Source of the DNA: an uncultured Selenomonadales bacterium
GTDB lineage: Bacteria; Bacillota; Negativicutes; Selenomonadales; Selenomonadaceae
Length of the DNA stretch: 11,125 nucleotides
Direction: 5' to 3'
Assembly (NCBI GenBank): GCA_947305445.1
Contig: CAMZDU010000013.1
Coordinates: 1 to 11,125 of the forward strand
The notes under the pieces are model-generated. The model was not told the DNA's origin and made no database searches. It saw only the letters and a program-made list of their open reading frames with translations. The position numbers and the translations under genes are program-made. Shown one piece after another: positions 1 to 6,105 of the stretch (positions within the stretch are counted from its first letter, which is position 1; each line of letters opens with the position of its first letter).

Positions 1-288
1 GTTTACATTTTGGTTGCGAGCGCGGTGACTTTGGCGATAAAAATTTTGCCGCTGACTTTAATTCGCGGCGAAATAAAAAACGTGACCGTGCGTTCGTTCC
101 TGCATTACGTGCCGTATGTGACGCTTGCGGTGATGACTTTTCCCGCGATAATCGACGCCACGCAGTCGCAAATATCCGGAGCATTGGCATTGGTTACAGG
201 AATTGCGGCGGCGTGGTTAGGCGCAAGCTTATTCAAAGTCGCGGTGCTCTGTTGTACGATCGTTTTCGTCACGGAGCTGTTTATCTGA
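1..288 (+). CDS. azlD: AzlD-like branched-chain amino acid transport subunit (5' truncated)
   Basis: The frame is open from the window edge and ends at TGA 286-288, so about 95 residues are visible. The first codons read V-Y-I-L with no ribosome binding site, so the true start lies upstream; the TTG at 10 is probably internal. The protein is very hydrophobic, with about three membrane segments. It carries the family-like run ILPLTLIRGE followed by FLHYVPYVTLAVMTFPAI, where prolines break the helices as in AzlD. In this family AzlD is a roughly 100-110 residue partner of the larger AzlC, and together they export branched-chain amino acids; azlC would be expected just upstream. The assignment rests on the pattern of hydrophobic and proline residues, not on a catalytic motif. 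A different small membrane protein cannot be excluded. Confidence 0.72.
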   Translation, partial: VYILVASAVTLAIKILPLTLIRGEIKNVTVRSFLHYVPYVTLAVMTFPAIIDATQSQISGALALVTGIAAAWLGASLFKVAVLCCTIVFVTELFI

Positions 289-390
289 CTTCATTGGAAC
301 AAAATTTTTCATCACGACATCAAAATTAATTCTCTATTAAAAATAATCGACGGCGCAGGATTTTTCCCTTTGTCGTAAAAATTTGCAACT

Positions 391-580
391 ACAAAAATTT
401 TGGAGGTGCGTGACATGAAAAAATCTCTGCGAAAATTTTTTGCGGTAGCTCTCGTGGCGGGCAGTCTGCTGTTCTCGTCGACCGCCGACGCTGAAATCAA
501 AACCTGCGAAGGCACCGACGAATACATCATGAGCGAATTTGAGACGATTGACATTGCCAAACAGCGTGCGCGACAGAAAG
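391..580 (+). repeat. Direct repeat copy 1: shared 5' module of tandem TPR genes
   Basis: These 190 bases include 24 bases before the ATG, the ribosome binding site, the signal peptide and the first 55 codons. They align without gaps to 1418-1607 with about 12 mismatches by hand count. Similarity falls sharply right after the shared CGACAGAAAG. Confidence 0.9.
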
Positions 581-1359
581 AGCGCGTCGCTCAAGAGCAG
601 GCGGGCGTCTTCGTCGAATCGACAACCGAAGTCGTCAACATGATGGTCACTAAGGACGAAGTCGTCACAATGACGGGCGGCATTTTGAAAGTCATCGACG
701 TGCAATATCAGCTCAAGCCCCTCGAAAACGGCAAAAGCTTAATCGTGCGTGCGACCGTCAAGGCGGATATCGATACCGACGACATAACCAAGTGGCTCAA
801 TCGTCCGCCGCAGGAACGCTCCGATCTCGTGGCGCAGAATCTCGAATTGCAAAAGGCCGTTGCCGAACAGGACAGACAGCTCGCCGAAAAGCCTAAGGAA
901 GTCGAACAAATCTCCGCACGTTTCGCCGCCGAGGACAAAATTTTTCTGTCTAATCAGCAGCTGGCGGAGGCCGGAAAATTTTATTACAACGGCGACTTCA
1001 CCAACGCGGCTGAACTTTGCACAAAGGCGATTGAACTCAACGCCAACAATGCGGCCGCTTATTCGATTCGCGGCGCGATTTACTATCGCCAACAGAATTT
1101 TAACGGCGCGATTGCCGACTTCGACCGGGCAATAGCACTCAACCCCGGCGACTTCAAAAGCTATTACAATCGCGGGCTTGCTCACGTGAAGTTGAATGAT
1201 TATCAGGCGGCGGAACAGGATTTCAGCGGTGCGATTCAGCTCAACCCCAATGACGCGGACAGTTTTTACAATCGTGCGGTCTGCCGTCAGCGCATGAACA
1301 ACTTTTACGGTTCACAACAAGATTTGGCTCGTGCACAGGCTTTGGGATACAGCTCGTAA
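415..1359 (+). CDS. Secreted FlgT_N-like/TPR protein, paralog 1
   Basis: The protein has 314 residues. The start is ATG 415, placed by GGAGG at 402-406; an in-frame TTG at 400 would put that site inside the gene. Residues 1-26 form a signal peptide (MKKSLRKFF, hydrophobic core, cleavage after ADA), so the product is exported. Residues 27 to about 122 resemble the FlgT_N/LPP20 type of envelope domain: a helix rich in Ala, Arg and Gln, then QAGVFVEST, then a strand ending VRATVKADID. Residues 130-175 are charged and probably coiled coil. Three to four TPR units cover about 183-314 (AIELNANN, AIALNPGD, AIQLNPND). The role is unknown; TPRs suggest a protein-binding or assembly function in the envelope. 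Compared with its neighbour at 1442 it is shorter by about two TPRs, lacks one codon near residue 56, and has no cysteine at the positions matching C61 and C89 there. Confidence 0.85.
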   Translation: MKKSLRKFFAVALVAGSLLFSSTADAEIKTCEGTDEYIMSEFETIDIAKQRARQKERVAQEQAGVFVESTTEVVNMMVTKDEVVTMTGGILKVIDVQYQLKPLENGKSLIVRATVKADIDTDDITKWLNRPPQERSDLVAQNLELQKAVAEQDRQLAEKPKEVEQISARFAAEDKIFLSNQQLAEAGKFYYNGDFTNAAELCTKAIELNANNAAAYSIRGAIYYRQQNFNGAIADFDRAIALNPGDFKSYYNRGLAHVKLNDYQAAEQDFSGAIQLNPNDADSFYNRAVCRQRMNNFYGSQQDLARAQALGYSS

Positions 1360-1372
1360 AAAAAAATTTTTT

Positions 1373-1408
1373 CCCGTCGAAAAAATTTTGCGGCGGGGAT
1401 TTTTTTTT
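1373..1408 (+). terminator. Rho-independent terminator after TPR paralog 1
   Basis: CCCGTCG (1373-1379) pairs with CGGCGGG (1391-1397) over 7 bp with one G-U pair. The loop is A/T-rich and itself contains AAAA/TTTT. A run of nine T follows at 1400-1408. It starts 13 bases after the stop codon of the upstream gene. Confidence 0.75.
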
Positions 1409-1416
1409 GCTATTAT
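1388..1416 (+). promoter_or_regulatory. Candidate promoter for TPR paralog 2, overlapping the terminator
   Basis: TATTAT at 1411-1416 (five of six to the -10 consensus) lies 17 bases after TTGCGG at 1388-1393, a weak -35. The -35 falls inside the terminator hairpin. Transcription would start near 1423, giving a leader of only about 20 bases that still holds the GGAGG. This is inferred from sequence only. Confidence 0.35.
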
Positions 1417-1417
1417 G

Positions 1418-1607
1418 ACAAAAGTTCTGGAGGTGCGTGACATGAAAAAATCTCTGCGAAATTTTTTTGCGGCAGCTCTCGTGGCGGGCAGTCTGTTGTT
1501 CATGCCGAGTGCCGACGCCGAAATCAAAACCTGCGAAGGCACCGACGAATATGTCATGAGCGAATTTGAGACGATTGACATTGCCAAACAGCGTGCGCGA
1601 CAGAAAG
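1418..1607 (+). repeat. Direct repeat copy 2: shared 5' module of tandem TPR genes
   Basis: This is the partner of 391-580, about 94% identical by hand count with no gaps. It begins just after the terminator T-run and ends at codon 55 of the second paralog, where the first paralog lacks the next codon (GCC). Confidence 0.9.
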
Positions 1608-2635
1608 CCGAGCGCAACGCTTGCGAGCAGGCCGGCGTTTATCTTAGCAGTTATTCCGAAATGAACGGGCTGGAACTTGTCACCGACGAAGTCATTTCAA
1701 TCGCGTGCGGGATTATGAGTATCATCGACGTTAAATATGACGTGGTTCCGTTGGCCGACGCTAACGGCTTTGTAATTCGCGCCACGGTTAAAGCCGACAT
1801 AGAAACCGACGACGTCAAAAAATATCTCGACATGGGCGTAAGCAAGCAAAAAAACATCGTGGCGCAGGACAAACAGTTGCAACAGACAATCGACGAGCAA
1901 AATAAACACATCGAGTCGCTTAAGTCGCAAATACGACGGCTCACGGCTAACGGCAAACTCAGCGGCAAACGCGAGCGCGACAAAATTTCGCAGGAGATTG
2001 CCGCCGAGGAAAAAATCTTCCTGTCGAATCGTAAGCTTGAAGAATGCCGCAAACTTTATTATGACGGCGACTATAAAGGCGTGGTGAAACTGTGTGACGA
2101 GGCCATTGCCTTAAACGCCGACAACGCGACAGCTTTCGCCGTGCGCGGCACGATTTATAAGGAGCTGGGAAATTTCGACAAGGCGTTGTCCGACCTTAAC
2201 CGCGCCATTGAACTAAATCCGAACTACTCCGACGCTTACAACGACCGCGGCACGGTTTATCAGGAGCAAAAAAATTACGCGCAGGCTCTGGCCGATTACG
2301 ATAAGGCCGTTGCTCTTGACCCGAACGACCCCATAAGTTATGTTAACCGCGGCATGATGCAAATTATCGCGGGAAATTTCACTGCGGCCGTTGCCGACGC
2401 GAACAAGGCCATTGAGCTTAAAGAAAATTTTGCGGCGGCTTACGCTTTGCGCGGCGGTGCTTATCTTGAACTCGGCGGCGTCGAGGTGGAAAAAATTTTG
2501 GCCGACTTGAACCGAGCGATTGAACTTGCCCCGAACATGGCGTTTGCTTATCATTGTCGCGCACTTCTTTGGCAGGCAATCGGCGACACGCTCAAAGCGC
2601 AAGCCGACTTCGACAAAGTAAAATCTCTCACTTAG
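1442..2635 (+). CDS. Secreted FlgT_N-like/TPR protein, paralog 2
   Basis: The protein has 397 residues. The start is ATG 1442 behind GGAGG at 1429-1433; the open frame extends back to 1331, but that part overlaps the previous gene and the terminator. The signal peptide is residues 1-26 (cleavage after ADA). Residues 27 to about 125 form the same FlgT_N-like domain as its neighbour (QAGVYLSSYSE, VIRATVKADIE). Residues about 135-195 are a charged coiled coil. Six TPR-like units follow from about 203 to 397, for example AIELNPNY, AVALDPND and AIELAPN. It has three cysteines in the N domain (31, 61, 89), of which only C31 is kept in the paralog, so a disulfide is possible. The gene ends 21 bases before the next one and probably leads a four-gene operon. 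The function is unknown; an envelope scaffold or assembly factor is an inference from the domains. Confidence 0.87.
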   Translation: MKKSLRNFFAAALVAGSLLFMPSADAEIKTCEGTDEYVMSEFETIDIAKQRARQKAERNACEQAGVYLSSYSEMNGLELVTDEVISIACGIMSIIDVKYDVVPLADANGFVIRATVKADIETDDVKKYLDMGVSKQKNIVAQDKQLQQTIDEQNKHIESLKSQIRRLTANGKLSGKRERDKISQEIAAEEKIFLSNRKLEECRKLYYDGDYKGVVKLCDEAIALNADNATAFAVRGTIYKELGNFDKALSDLNRAIELNPNYSDAYNDRGTVYQEQKNYAQALADYDKAVALDPNDPISYVNRGMMQIIAGNFTAAVADANKAIELKENFAAAYALRGGAYLELGGVEVEKILADLNRAIELAPNMAFAYHCRALLWQAIGDTLKAQADFDKVKSLT

Positions 2636-2641
2636 AGTTTT

Positions 2642-2647
2642 AAGGAG
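2642..2647 (+). promoter_or_regulatory. Ribosome binding site deciding a TTG start
   Basis: AAGGAG lies 9 bases before TTG 2657, and no in-frame ATG is available nearby. This spacing supports TTG as the real initiation codon of the small gene that follows. Confidence 0.7.
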
Positions 2648-2656
2648 CTGATTCAT

Positions 2657-2968
2657 TTGGAAAATTTCAGCGTGGCGATAAGTTACAAAGGCAGTCTCGG
2701 CTGGGTTGAGTACGACGAATCGGAAGGGAAAGTTATCGTTGCCCTGGGCGACGACGACGGTAAAGAGCGCGCCGAAAAATTTTTGACGACGCCGCACGAA
2801 ATAAAAATTCCGCACAAAACTCTTTTGGACTTCACCGCCGAGACGATTGACCCAAACGAGAGCGCGGACAATTTGAAAATCGTTTTAACGCGACTGTGGG
2901 AGGCTACCGGCGTCCACGTCGATTGGAGCCGCCCCGTCGATTACGTCAAAGCACACCCGCATTATTGA
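2657..2968 (+). CDS. Small conserved-looking protein of unknown function
   Basis: The protein has 103 residues starting at TTG 2657, supported by AAGGAG 9 bases upstream. I do not recognise the family. It has no signal peptide and no membrane segment, is acidic (a DDD run and many Glu), and begins with a beta-rich stretch (FSVAISYKG, LGWVEYDE, KVIVALGDD). A helix-like part follows (LKIVLTRLWEATGVHVDW), and the end is rich in His, Pro and Tyr. It is likely a soluble cytoplasmic protein. It sits 21 bases after the TPR gene and 42 bases before the zinc protein gene, all on the same strand, so co-transcription is probable. Codon use resembles its neighbours and the frame ends with a normal TGA. 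That it is a real gene is fairly sure; its role is not known. Confidence 0.75.
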   Translation: MENFSVAISYKGSLGWVEYDESEGKVIVALGDDDGKERAEKFLTTPHEIKIPHKTLLDFTAETIDPNESADNLKIVLTRLWEATGVHVDWSRPVDYVKAHPHY

Positions 2969-3010
2969 GCGATTATTGATTGATTATTAGTTTTTAGGAG
3001 GTCGAGTTTC

Positions 3011-3220
3011 ATGGCCGGTTACGACAGCTGTCCGAAATGCGGACGCAAAGATTTTGGCGAGATTTTTGAATGCAAACGGTGCGGCATGATTTTCTGTACA
3101 AAGTGCACCGGCAAACGCTCCCTGCCCGACGGCACACAATACAAATGTTGCCCTCGTTGCGGCGCGGAAATTGACGAGGACGAAGACACCGTTCGCGTCA
3201 TTGCCAAGCAAAAACGTTAA
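3011..3220 (+). CDS. Small cysteine-rich zinc-binding protein
   Basis: The protein has 69 residues from ATG 3011, with AGGAGG at 2996-3001, 9 bases upstream. Four CxxC-type pairs are visible: C7-C10, C21-C24, C29-C32 and C47-C50, with an extra C46. The order is that of a two-zinc ribbon or cross-brace fold (pairs 1+3 and 2+4 could each hold one zinc), similar in layout to FYVE or treble-clef zinc domains. The tail (residues 53-69) is acidic, then basic. There is no signal peptide, so it should be cytoplasmic. Small proteins of this kind bind nucleic acid or partner proteins; no specific function can be assigned. The stop is 12 bases before the guanylate-kinase-like gene, whose ribosome binding site begins immediately after this stop, so the two are very likely translated from one mRNA. 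Confidence 0.82.
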   Translation: MAGYDSCPKCGRKDFGEIFECKRCGMIFCTKCTGKRSLPDGTQYKCCPRCGAEIDEDEDTVRVIAKQKR

Positions 3221-3232
3221 GGAGGTTTCCTA

Positions 3233-3820
3233 ATGGCGAATAACAAAATTTACGCCTTCCTCGGCCCGCACATGTCTGGCAAATCGACGATGGTCTCTCA
3301 GCTTCTGTCAATGGGCATTCACTATATCCCGACCGTCACCACTCGTTTTTTCGACGACCGCTATGCTTACAAGCGCAAAATTTACAAGACAGTCAAGAAT
3401 GCCGATTACGAGAACGAAAAGTTCATAGTCAACACGCCCTATCAGGCGCAGTCTTACGGCTTGCGCAAAGCCGACGTGCTCGACGCTTATCAAAACCATA
3501 AAATCAGCATTGCGCTCATGCACGACGTGTCCGGCATTAAACAGCTGACAAAGTTCATCAATCAAGACCTTGTGACAATTTTTCTGATGATTAACGACGA
3601 AATTTTTGTCGACAGGCTGTTGCGCACGGGCTGTTCTAACGACGAGATACATTACTACGTCGAGACCGCCGACGAGACCGGCGAATTTGATCATTGGCGC
3701 GACGTGGATTTTGTCGTCAAGAACACGTCGACGGCACGCGTTGCGCTCGAACAGATTTTGGCGATAATGGGGCTTGTCACGCTCGTCCCGCAAGCCGACT
3801 TCGACAACCTGGTTAAATAG
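3233..3820 (+). CDS. Guanylate-kinase-like P-loop protein
   Basis: The protein has 195 residues from ATG 3233, with GGAGG 7 bases upstream. A Walker A loop GPHMSGKST is at residues 11-19. TVTTR at 34-38 matches the guanylate kinase segment that holds GMP, SYG at 74-76 matches the family's YG element, and IALMHDVSG at 93-101 corresponds to the region after the GMP site. Length is close to that of bacterial guanylate kinase (about 200). However, after TTR the usual P-R-x-x-E continuation is replaced by FFDDRYAYKRK, so the GMP pocket is not canonical and the substrate may differ. It is therefore called kinase-like, not gmk; the essential gmk is expected elsewhere. It appears to be the last gene of the operon with the TPR and zinc proteins. 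Its last 8 bases overlap the convergent threonine kinase gene. Confidence 0.8.
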   Translation: MANNKIYAFLGPHMSGKSTMVSQLLSMGIHYIPTVTTRFFDDRYAYKRKIYKTVKNADYENEKFIVNTPYQAQSYGLRKADVLDAYQNHKISIALMHDVSGIKQLTKFINQDLVTIFLMINDEIFVDRLLRTGCSNDEIHYYVETADETGEFDHWRDVDFVVKNTSTARVALEQILAIMGLVTLVPQADFDNLVK

Positions 3821-4595
3821 CCAATCGTGTCAGCGTTATAAATTCCAAGCAGTCGAATTTTTTTTCGACGGCGGAAATTTTTTCGTTGACTTGCGTGTCG
3901 TCGGCAGAAAAAAAAATTCCCGCGACTGTGCCCGAATGCGCGACGTTCACTCCGAGCGCACCGAGTTCCCGCGAAAAATTCATAAGCTCACGAAGTCCGC
4001 GTTTAGGCAAAATCGTCTGATTGGCCAGCGCGGATTTTTCTGTCAGCGCAAAATCAATCGTGTCGCCGAGCGCGGGGAACGTAAAGTCACTGCGGCGATT
4101 AAATTTCAACGTGTCGACCGTGCCGCCGTAATCGAAGAGTGCGATTAAAAATTTTTCTTGCGCCGAAATTTTTTTCACAAGTTGACCGGTCAGCGGGTTC
4201 ATTGCGACGATTCCGTCATAAAAAATCCCGTCGGTTGGTTCAATTTGTGCGCAGAGCTTGCCGAGTTCGGCGGGCGAAAATTTTTTTCCGAGCGACAACG
4301 CGACGGCTTGAGCAACGGCCGCCATATCCGCCGACGAAGAGGCCATGCCCTTGCCGTGTGGAAGTTGTGAAGTCAGTCGCACGCCGAAATTGAAGTTCGC
4401 CGCGCCGAGGAGCCGCAAAACTTTTTCCAGCATTGTCAGCGATTTTAGGCCTAGCCCTTCGACGCCGACAAACTCATCAGAGACGACGACCGTAGAAAAT
4501 TTTTCTATCGGACAAGTTATCAGAATCGGTTCGCCGCGAAAAAATCCTTGCGCCAACTCGCCGCACGTCCCGCGCATTTTTACTGCAACTCTCAT
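3813..4595 (-). CDS. pduX: L-threonine kinase, cobalamin synthesis (GHMP family)
   Basis: The protein has 260 residues. It belongs to the GHMP kinase family, with the ATP-binding signature LPHGKGMASSSAD at residues 78-90. The opening MRGTCGELAQG at 7-17 is typical of PduX-type enzymes, as are the later IEPTDGIFYDGI and HSGTVAGI (motif 3-like) segments. These phosphorylate L-threonine with ATP; CobD then decarboxylates the product to the aminopropanol linker of cobalamin. The start chosen is ATG at 4595-4593. The frame stays open upstream to 4958, but that part lies inside cobS and lacks family similarity. The start overlaps the cobS stop by four bases (ATGA), implying coupled translation. Its stop overlaps the end of the convergent gene by 8 bases. 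Whether the enzyme serves de novo synthesis or salvage cannot be told from this window. Confidence 0.88.
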   Translation of the reverse strand: MRVAVKMRGTCGELAQGFFRGEPILITCPIEKFSTVVVSDEFVGVEGLGLKSLTMLEKVLRLLGAANFNFGVRLTSQLPHGKGMASSSADMAAVAQAVALSLGKKFSPAELGKLCAQIEPTDGIFYDGIVAMNPLTGQLVKKISAQEKFLIALFDYGGTVDTLKFNRRSDFTFPALGDTIDFALTEKSALANQTILPKRGLRELMNFSRELGALGVNVAHSGTVAGIFFSADDTQVNEKISAVEKKFDCLEFITLTRLAI

Positions 4596-5374
4596 TGTAA
4601 AATTACCGCCGTCACCAAAAAAATTATCGCCGCGACCATTTCGGCAAGCGTTGTGACTGCGCCGTAAATATCGCCCGTGACGCCGCCGATTTTTTTTGTC
4701 GCGAAGGTTGCAAATTTCCACGTCACCGCGAGCGCAATTAACGTTGCCGACGCCGCGCACGGAAAAAATATTTCGTCGACAATATTCAGCGGCAACAGAA
4801 GTATCGTCGTCGCGACTGCCGCAAAAAAAATTGTTCGCCGCGTCGTAAACAGGGCGAAGGCTTTGCCCATGCCCTCCGGCCGTGCGTAAGGAAACGCGCC
4901 GATTGTCACGACCATCATCAGCCGTGCGATTATCGGTGCACTGTAAATCGCCGCGCATAAAATTTTCGTTGATAGCCGCGCCAATTCGGCAAGCGTCGAA
5001 ATTTCCAGTGCCGCGACCAAAATCATTGCGACGACGCCGAAGGAGCCGGCTCGACTGTCTTTCATGATTGCCAAAATTTTTTCACGCTCACGCCCCGAAA
5101 ATAATCCGTCAGCCGAATCTATAAGCCCGTCACAATGGATGCCGCCCGTCAAAATTATCAGCGACGCGAAGCCGACCGTGCCCGTCAACAGCGGCAAACG
5201 TCCGTCCGTGAAAAAATTCAATGCTCCGACGACCGCCGCGCAAATTATGCCGAGCACCGCTCCGACCGCCGGAAAAAATTTCACCGACTCGCCGAAGCTC
5301 CGCTCAGTCCACACGCTTTGCCGCACGACGAAAATCCTCGTTAGGAATTGCAATCCGATTAAGAACGAATTCAT
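4592..5374 (-). CDS. cobS: Adenosylcobinamide-GDP ribazoletransferase (cobalamin synthase)
   Basis: With the start at ATG 5374 the protein has 260 residues, close to the usual 250. CobS is a multi-pass membrane enzyme that joins adenosylcobinamide-GDP to alpha-ribazole (or its phosphate), the last step of the nucleotide loop. Visible family features are FLTRI near residue 10, the Asp-rich metal site HCDGLIDSADGLF at 80-92, MKDSRAGSFG at 104-113, and TGDIYGA near the C terminus. About six hydrophobic segments follow. Start choice is uncertain: AGGTG at 5392-5388 is 13 bases from this ATG but 7 bases from an in-frame TTG at 5380, which would add two residues. The open frame back to 5440 is not supported. 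It lies 62 bases after the DUF47 gene and overlaps the threonine kinase gene by ATGA. Confidence 0.92.
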   Translation of the reverse strand: MNSFLIGLQFLTRIFVVRQSVWTERSFGESVKFFPAVGAVLGIICAAVVGALNFFTDGRLPLLTGTVGFASLIILTGGIHCDGLIDSADGLFSGREREKILAIMKDSRAGSFGVVAMILVAALEISTLAELARLSTKILCAAIYSAPIIARLMMVVTIGAFPYARPEGMGKAFALFTTRRTIFFAAVATTILLLPLNIVDEIFFPCAASATLIALAVTWKFATFATKKIGGVTGDIYGAVTTLAEMVAAIIFLVTAVILQ

Positions 5375-5436
5375 CGTCAATCTCAAACACCTGTTCACTG
5401 CAGAAAAAATTTTTTTCGACGGAATAATAATCAACT

Positions 5437-6093
5437 TCAAGCGTATTTCATGACAACGCCGCGAATCATGTCGCCGACTTTTTTTGTGTGGTCAAGAGCG
5501 GCCTCTACGTCTTCGAGAATATCTTTCCACTTAATCAGGTGAATGACAGCGCGGCTGGCACCGTGCTCCTTGGCGGCCTCGGCGGCTTCGTCGAAGAGCA
5601 CACCGATTTCCGTGCGGAAGATGAGGTCGCCGCGGCTTTCGTAATCGGAAATTTTATGAACGGCGTCGAGAATTTCGCGCTGATTTTTTTTCACGTCGAC
5701 CAGAAGTTTGAAGGCCTTGACAAGCTCATTGGTGGCGTCGACAAGAAGTTTCGTCAAGTCGGGACTGCGCCGCGTGGAGTGGCCGGCGTGATACATGATT
5801 ATTCGTTGAAGTGCACCTTGGAGCATGTCGACGCCGTTGGCAAGTTCGCCGGCGATTGAATAAATATCTTCGCGGTCAATCGGCGTGATAAAGCTCAAGT
5901 TCAGCTTGTTGATAATTTTTTCGTTAATTTCGTCAGCGGAAGATTCAAGCCCCAAAATATCTTTAATTTGTTCCAGCGATTTATTCGGGTCTTTAATCAC
6001 GTCGTCGAGCATAACCGCGCCCAGGTGAAAAAATTTGGCGTTCCCGTAAAATAAATCGAAGAACTCTGTGTCCTTGCGTGAGAAGTTGAACAT
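5437..6093 (-). CDS. DUF47 / PhoU-like transport regulator
   Basis: The protein has 218 residues from ATG 6093, with GGAGGTG about 5 bases upstream. It is almost entirely helical and matches the DUF47 (TIGR00153, PhoU-like) pattern: an N-terminal FNFSRKDTEFFDLFYGNAK segment, a central helix with PIDREDIYSIAGELANGVDML at about 71-91, and a C-terminal helix with IKWKDILEDVEAALDHTKKVGD. The PIDREDI and KWKDILEDVEAA motifs are the hallmarks, and their acidic residues are thought to bind metal as in PhoU. Family members usually sit beside Pit-type phosphate or other ion transporters and are cytoplasmic. Here the neighbour is trkA (12 bases before it on the transcript) and no Pit gene is seen. The stop falls 62 bases before cobS. 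Confidence 0.9.
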   Translation of the reverse strand: MFNFSRKDTEFFDLFYGNAKFFHLGAVMLDDVIKDPNKSLEQIKDILGLESSADEINEKIINKLNLSFITPIDREDIYSIAGELANGVDMLQGALQRIIMYHAGHSTRRSPDLTKLLVDATNELVKAFKLLVDVKKNQREILDAVHKISDYESRGDLIFRTEIGVLFDEAAEAAKEHGASRAVIHLIKWKDILEDVEAALDHTKKVGDMIRGVVMKYA

Positions 6094-6105
6094 GGTACAC
6101 CTCCG

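Noticed and set aside
289..414. Promoter or terminator between azlD and the first TPR gene
   Set aside because: TATTAA (335-340) and TTCATC (308-313) are 21 bases apart, too far for a normal promoter, and no hairpin with a T-run was found. I see nothing firm here.
739..1185. Minus-strand open frame of 148 codons opposite TPR paralog 1
   Set aside because: No ribosome binding site, no domain, and the plus-strand gene has a signal peptide and TPRs that explain the conservation.
3852..3869. Hairpin GTCGAA-TTTTTT-TTCGAC as a terminator for the kinase-like gene
   Set aside because: The stem is only 6 bp and A/T-rich, the T-run is in the loop, and no T-run follows directly. It lies inside the threonine kinase coding sequence.
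4596..4958. Upstream extension of the threonine kinase frame
   Set aside because: The extra 121 residues lie inside cobS in another frame, are rich in Arg, Asn and Cys, and resemble nothing; the family start MRVAVKMRGTCGE coincides with the ATGA overlap.
5488..5859. Plus-strand open frame opposite the DUF47 gene
   Set aside because: It is a shadow of a recognised family, with no ribosome binding site and no recognisable motif.
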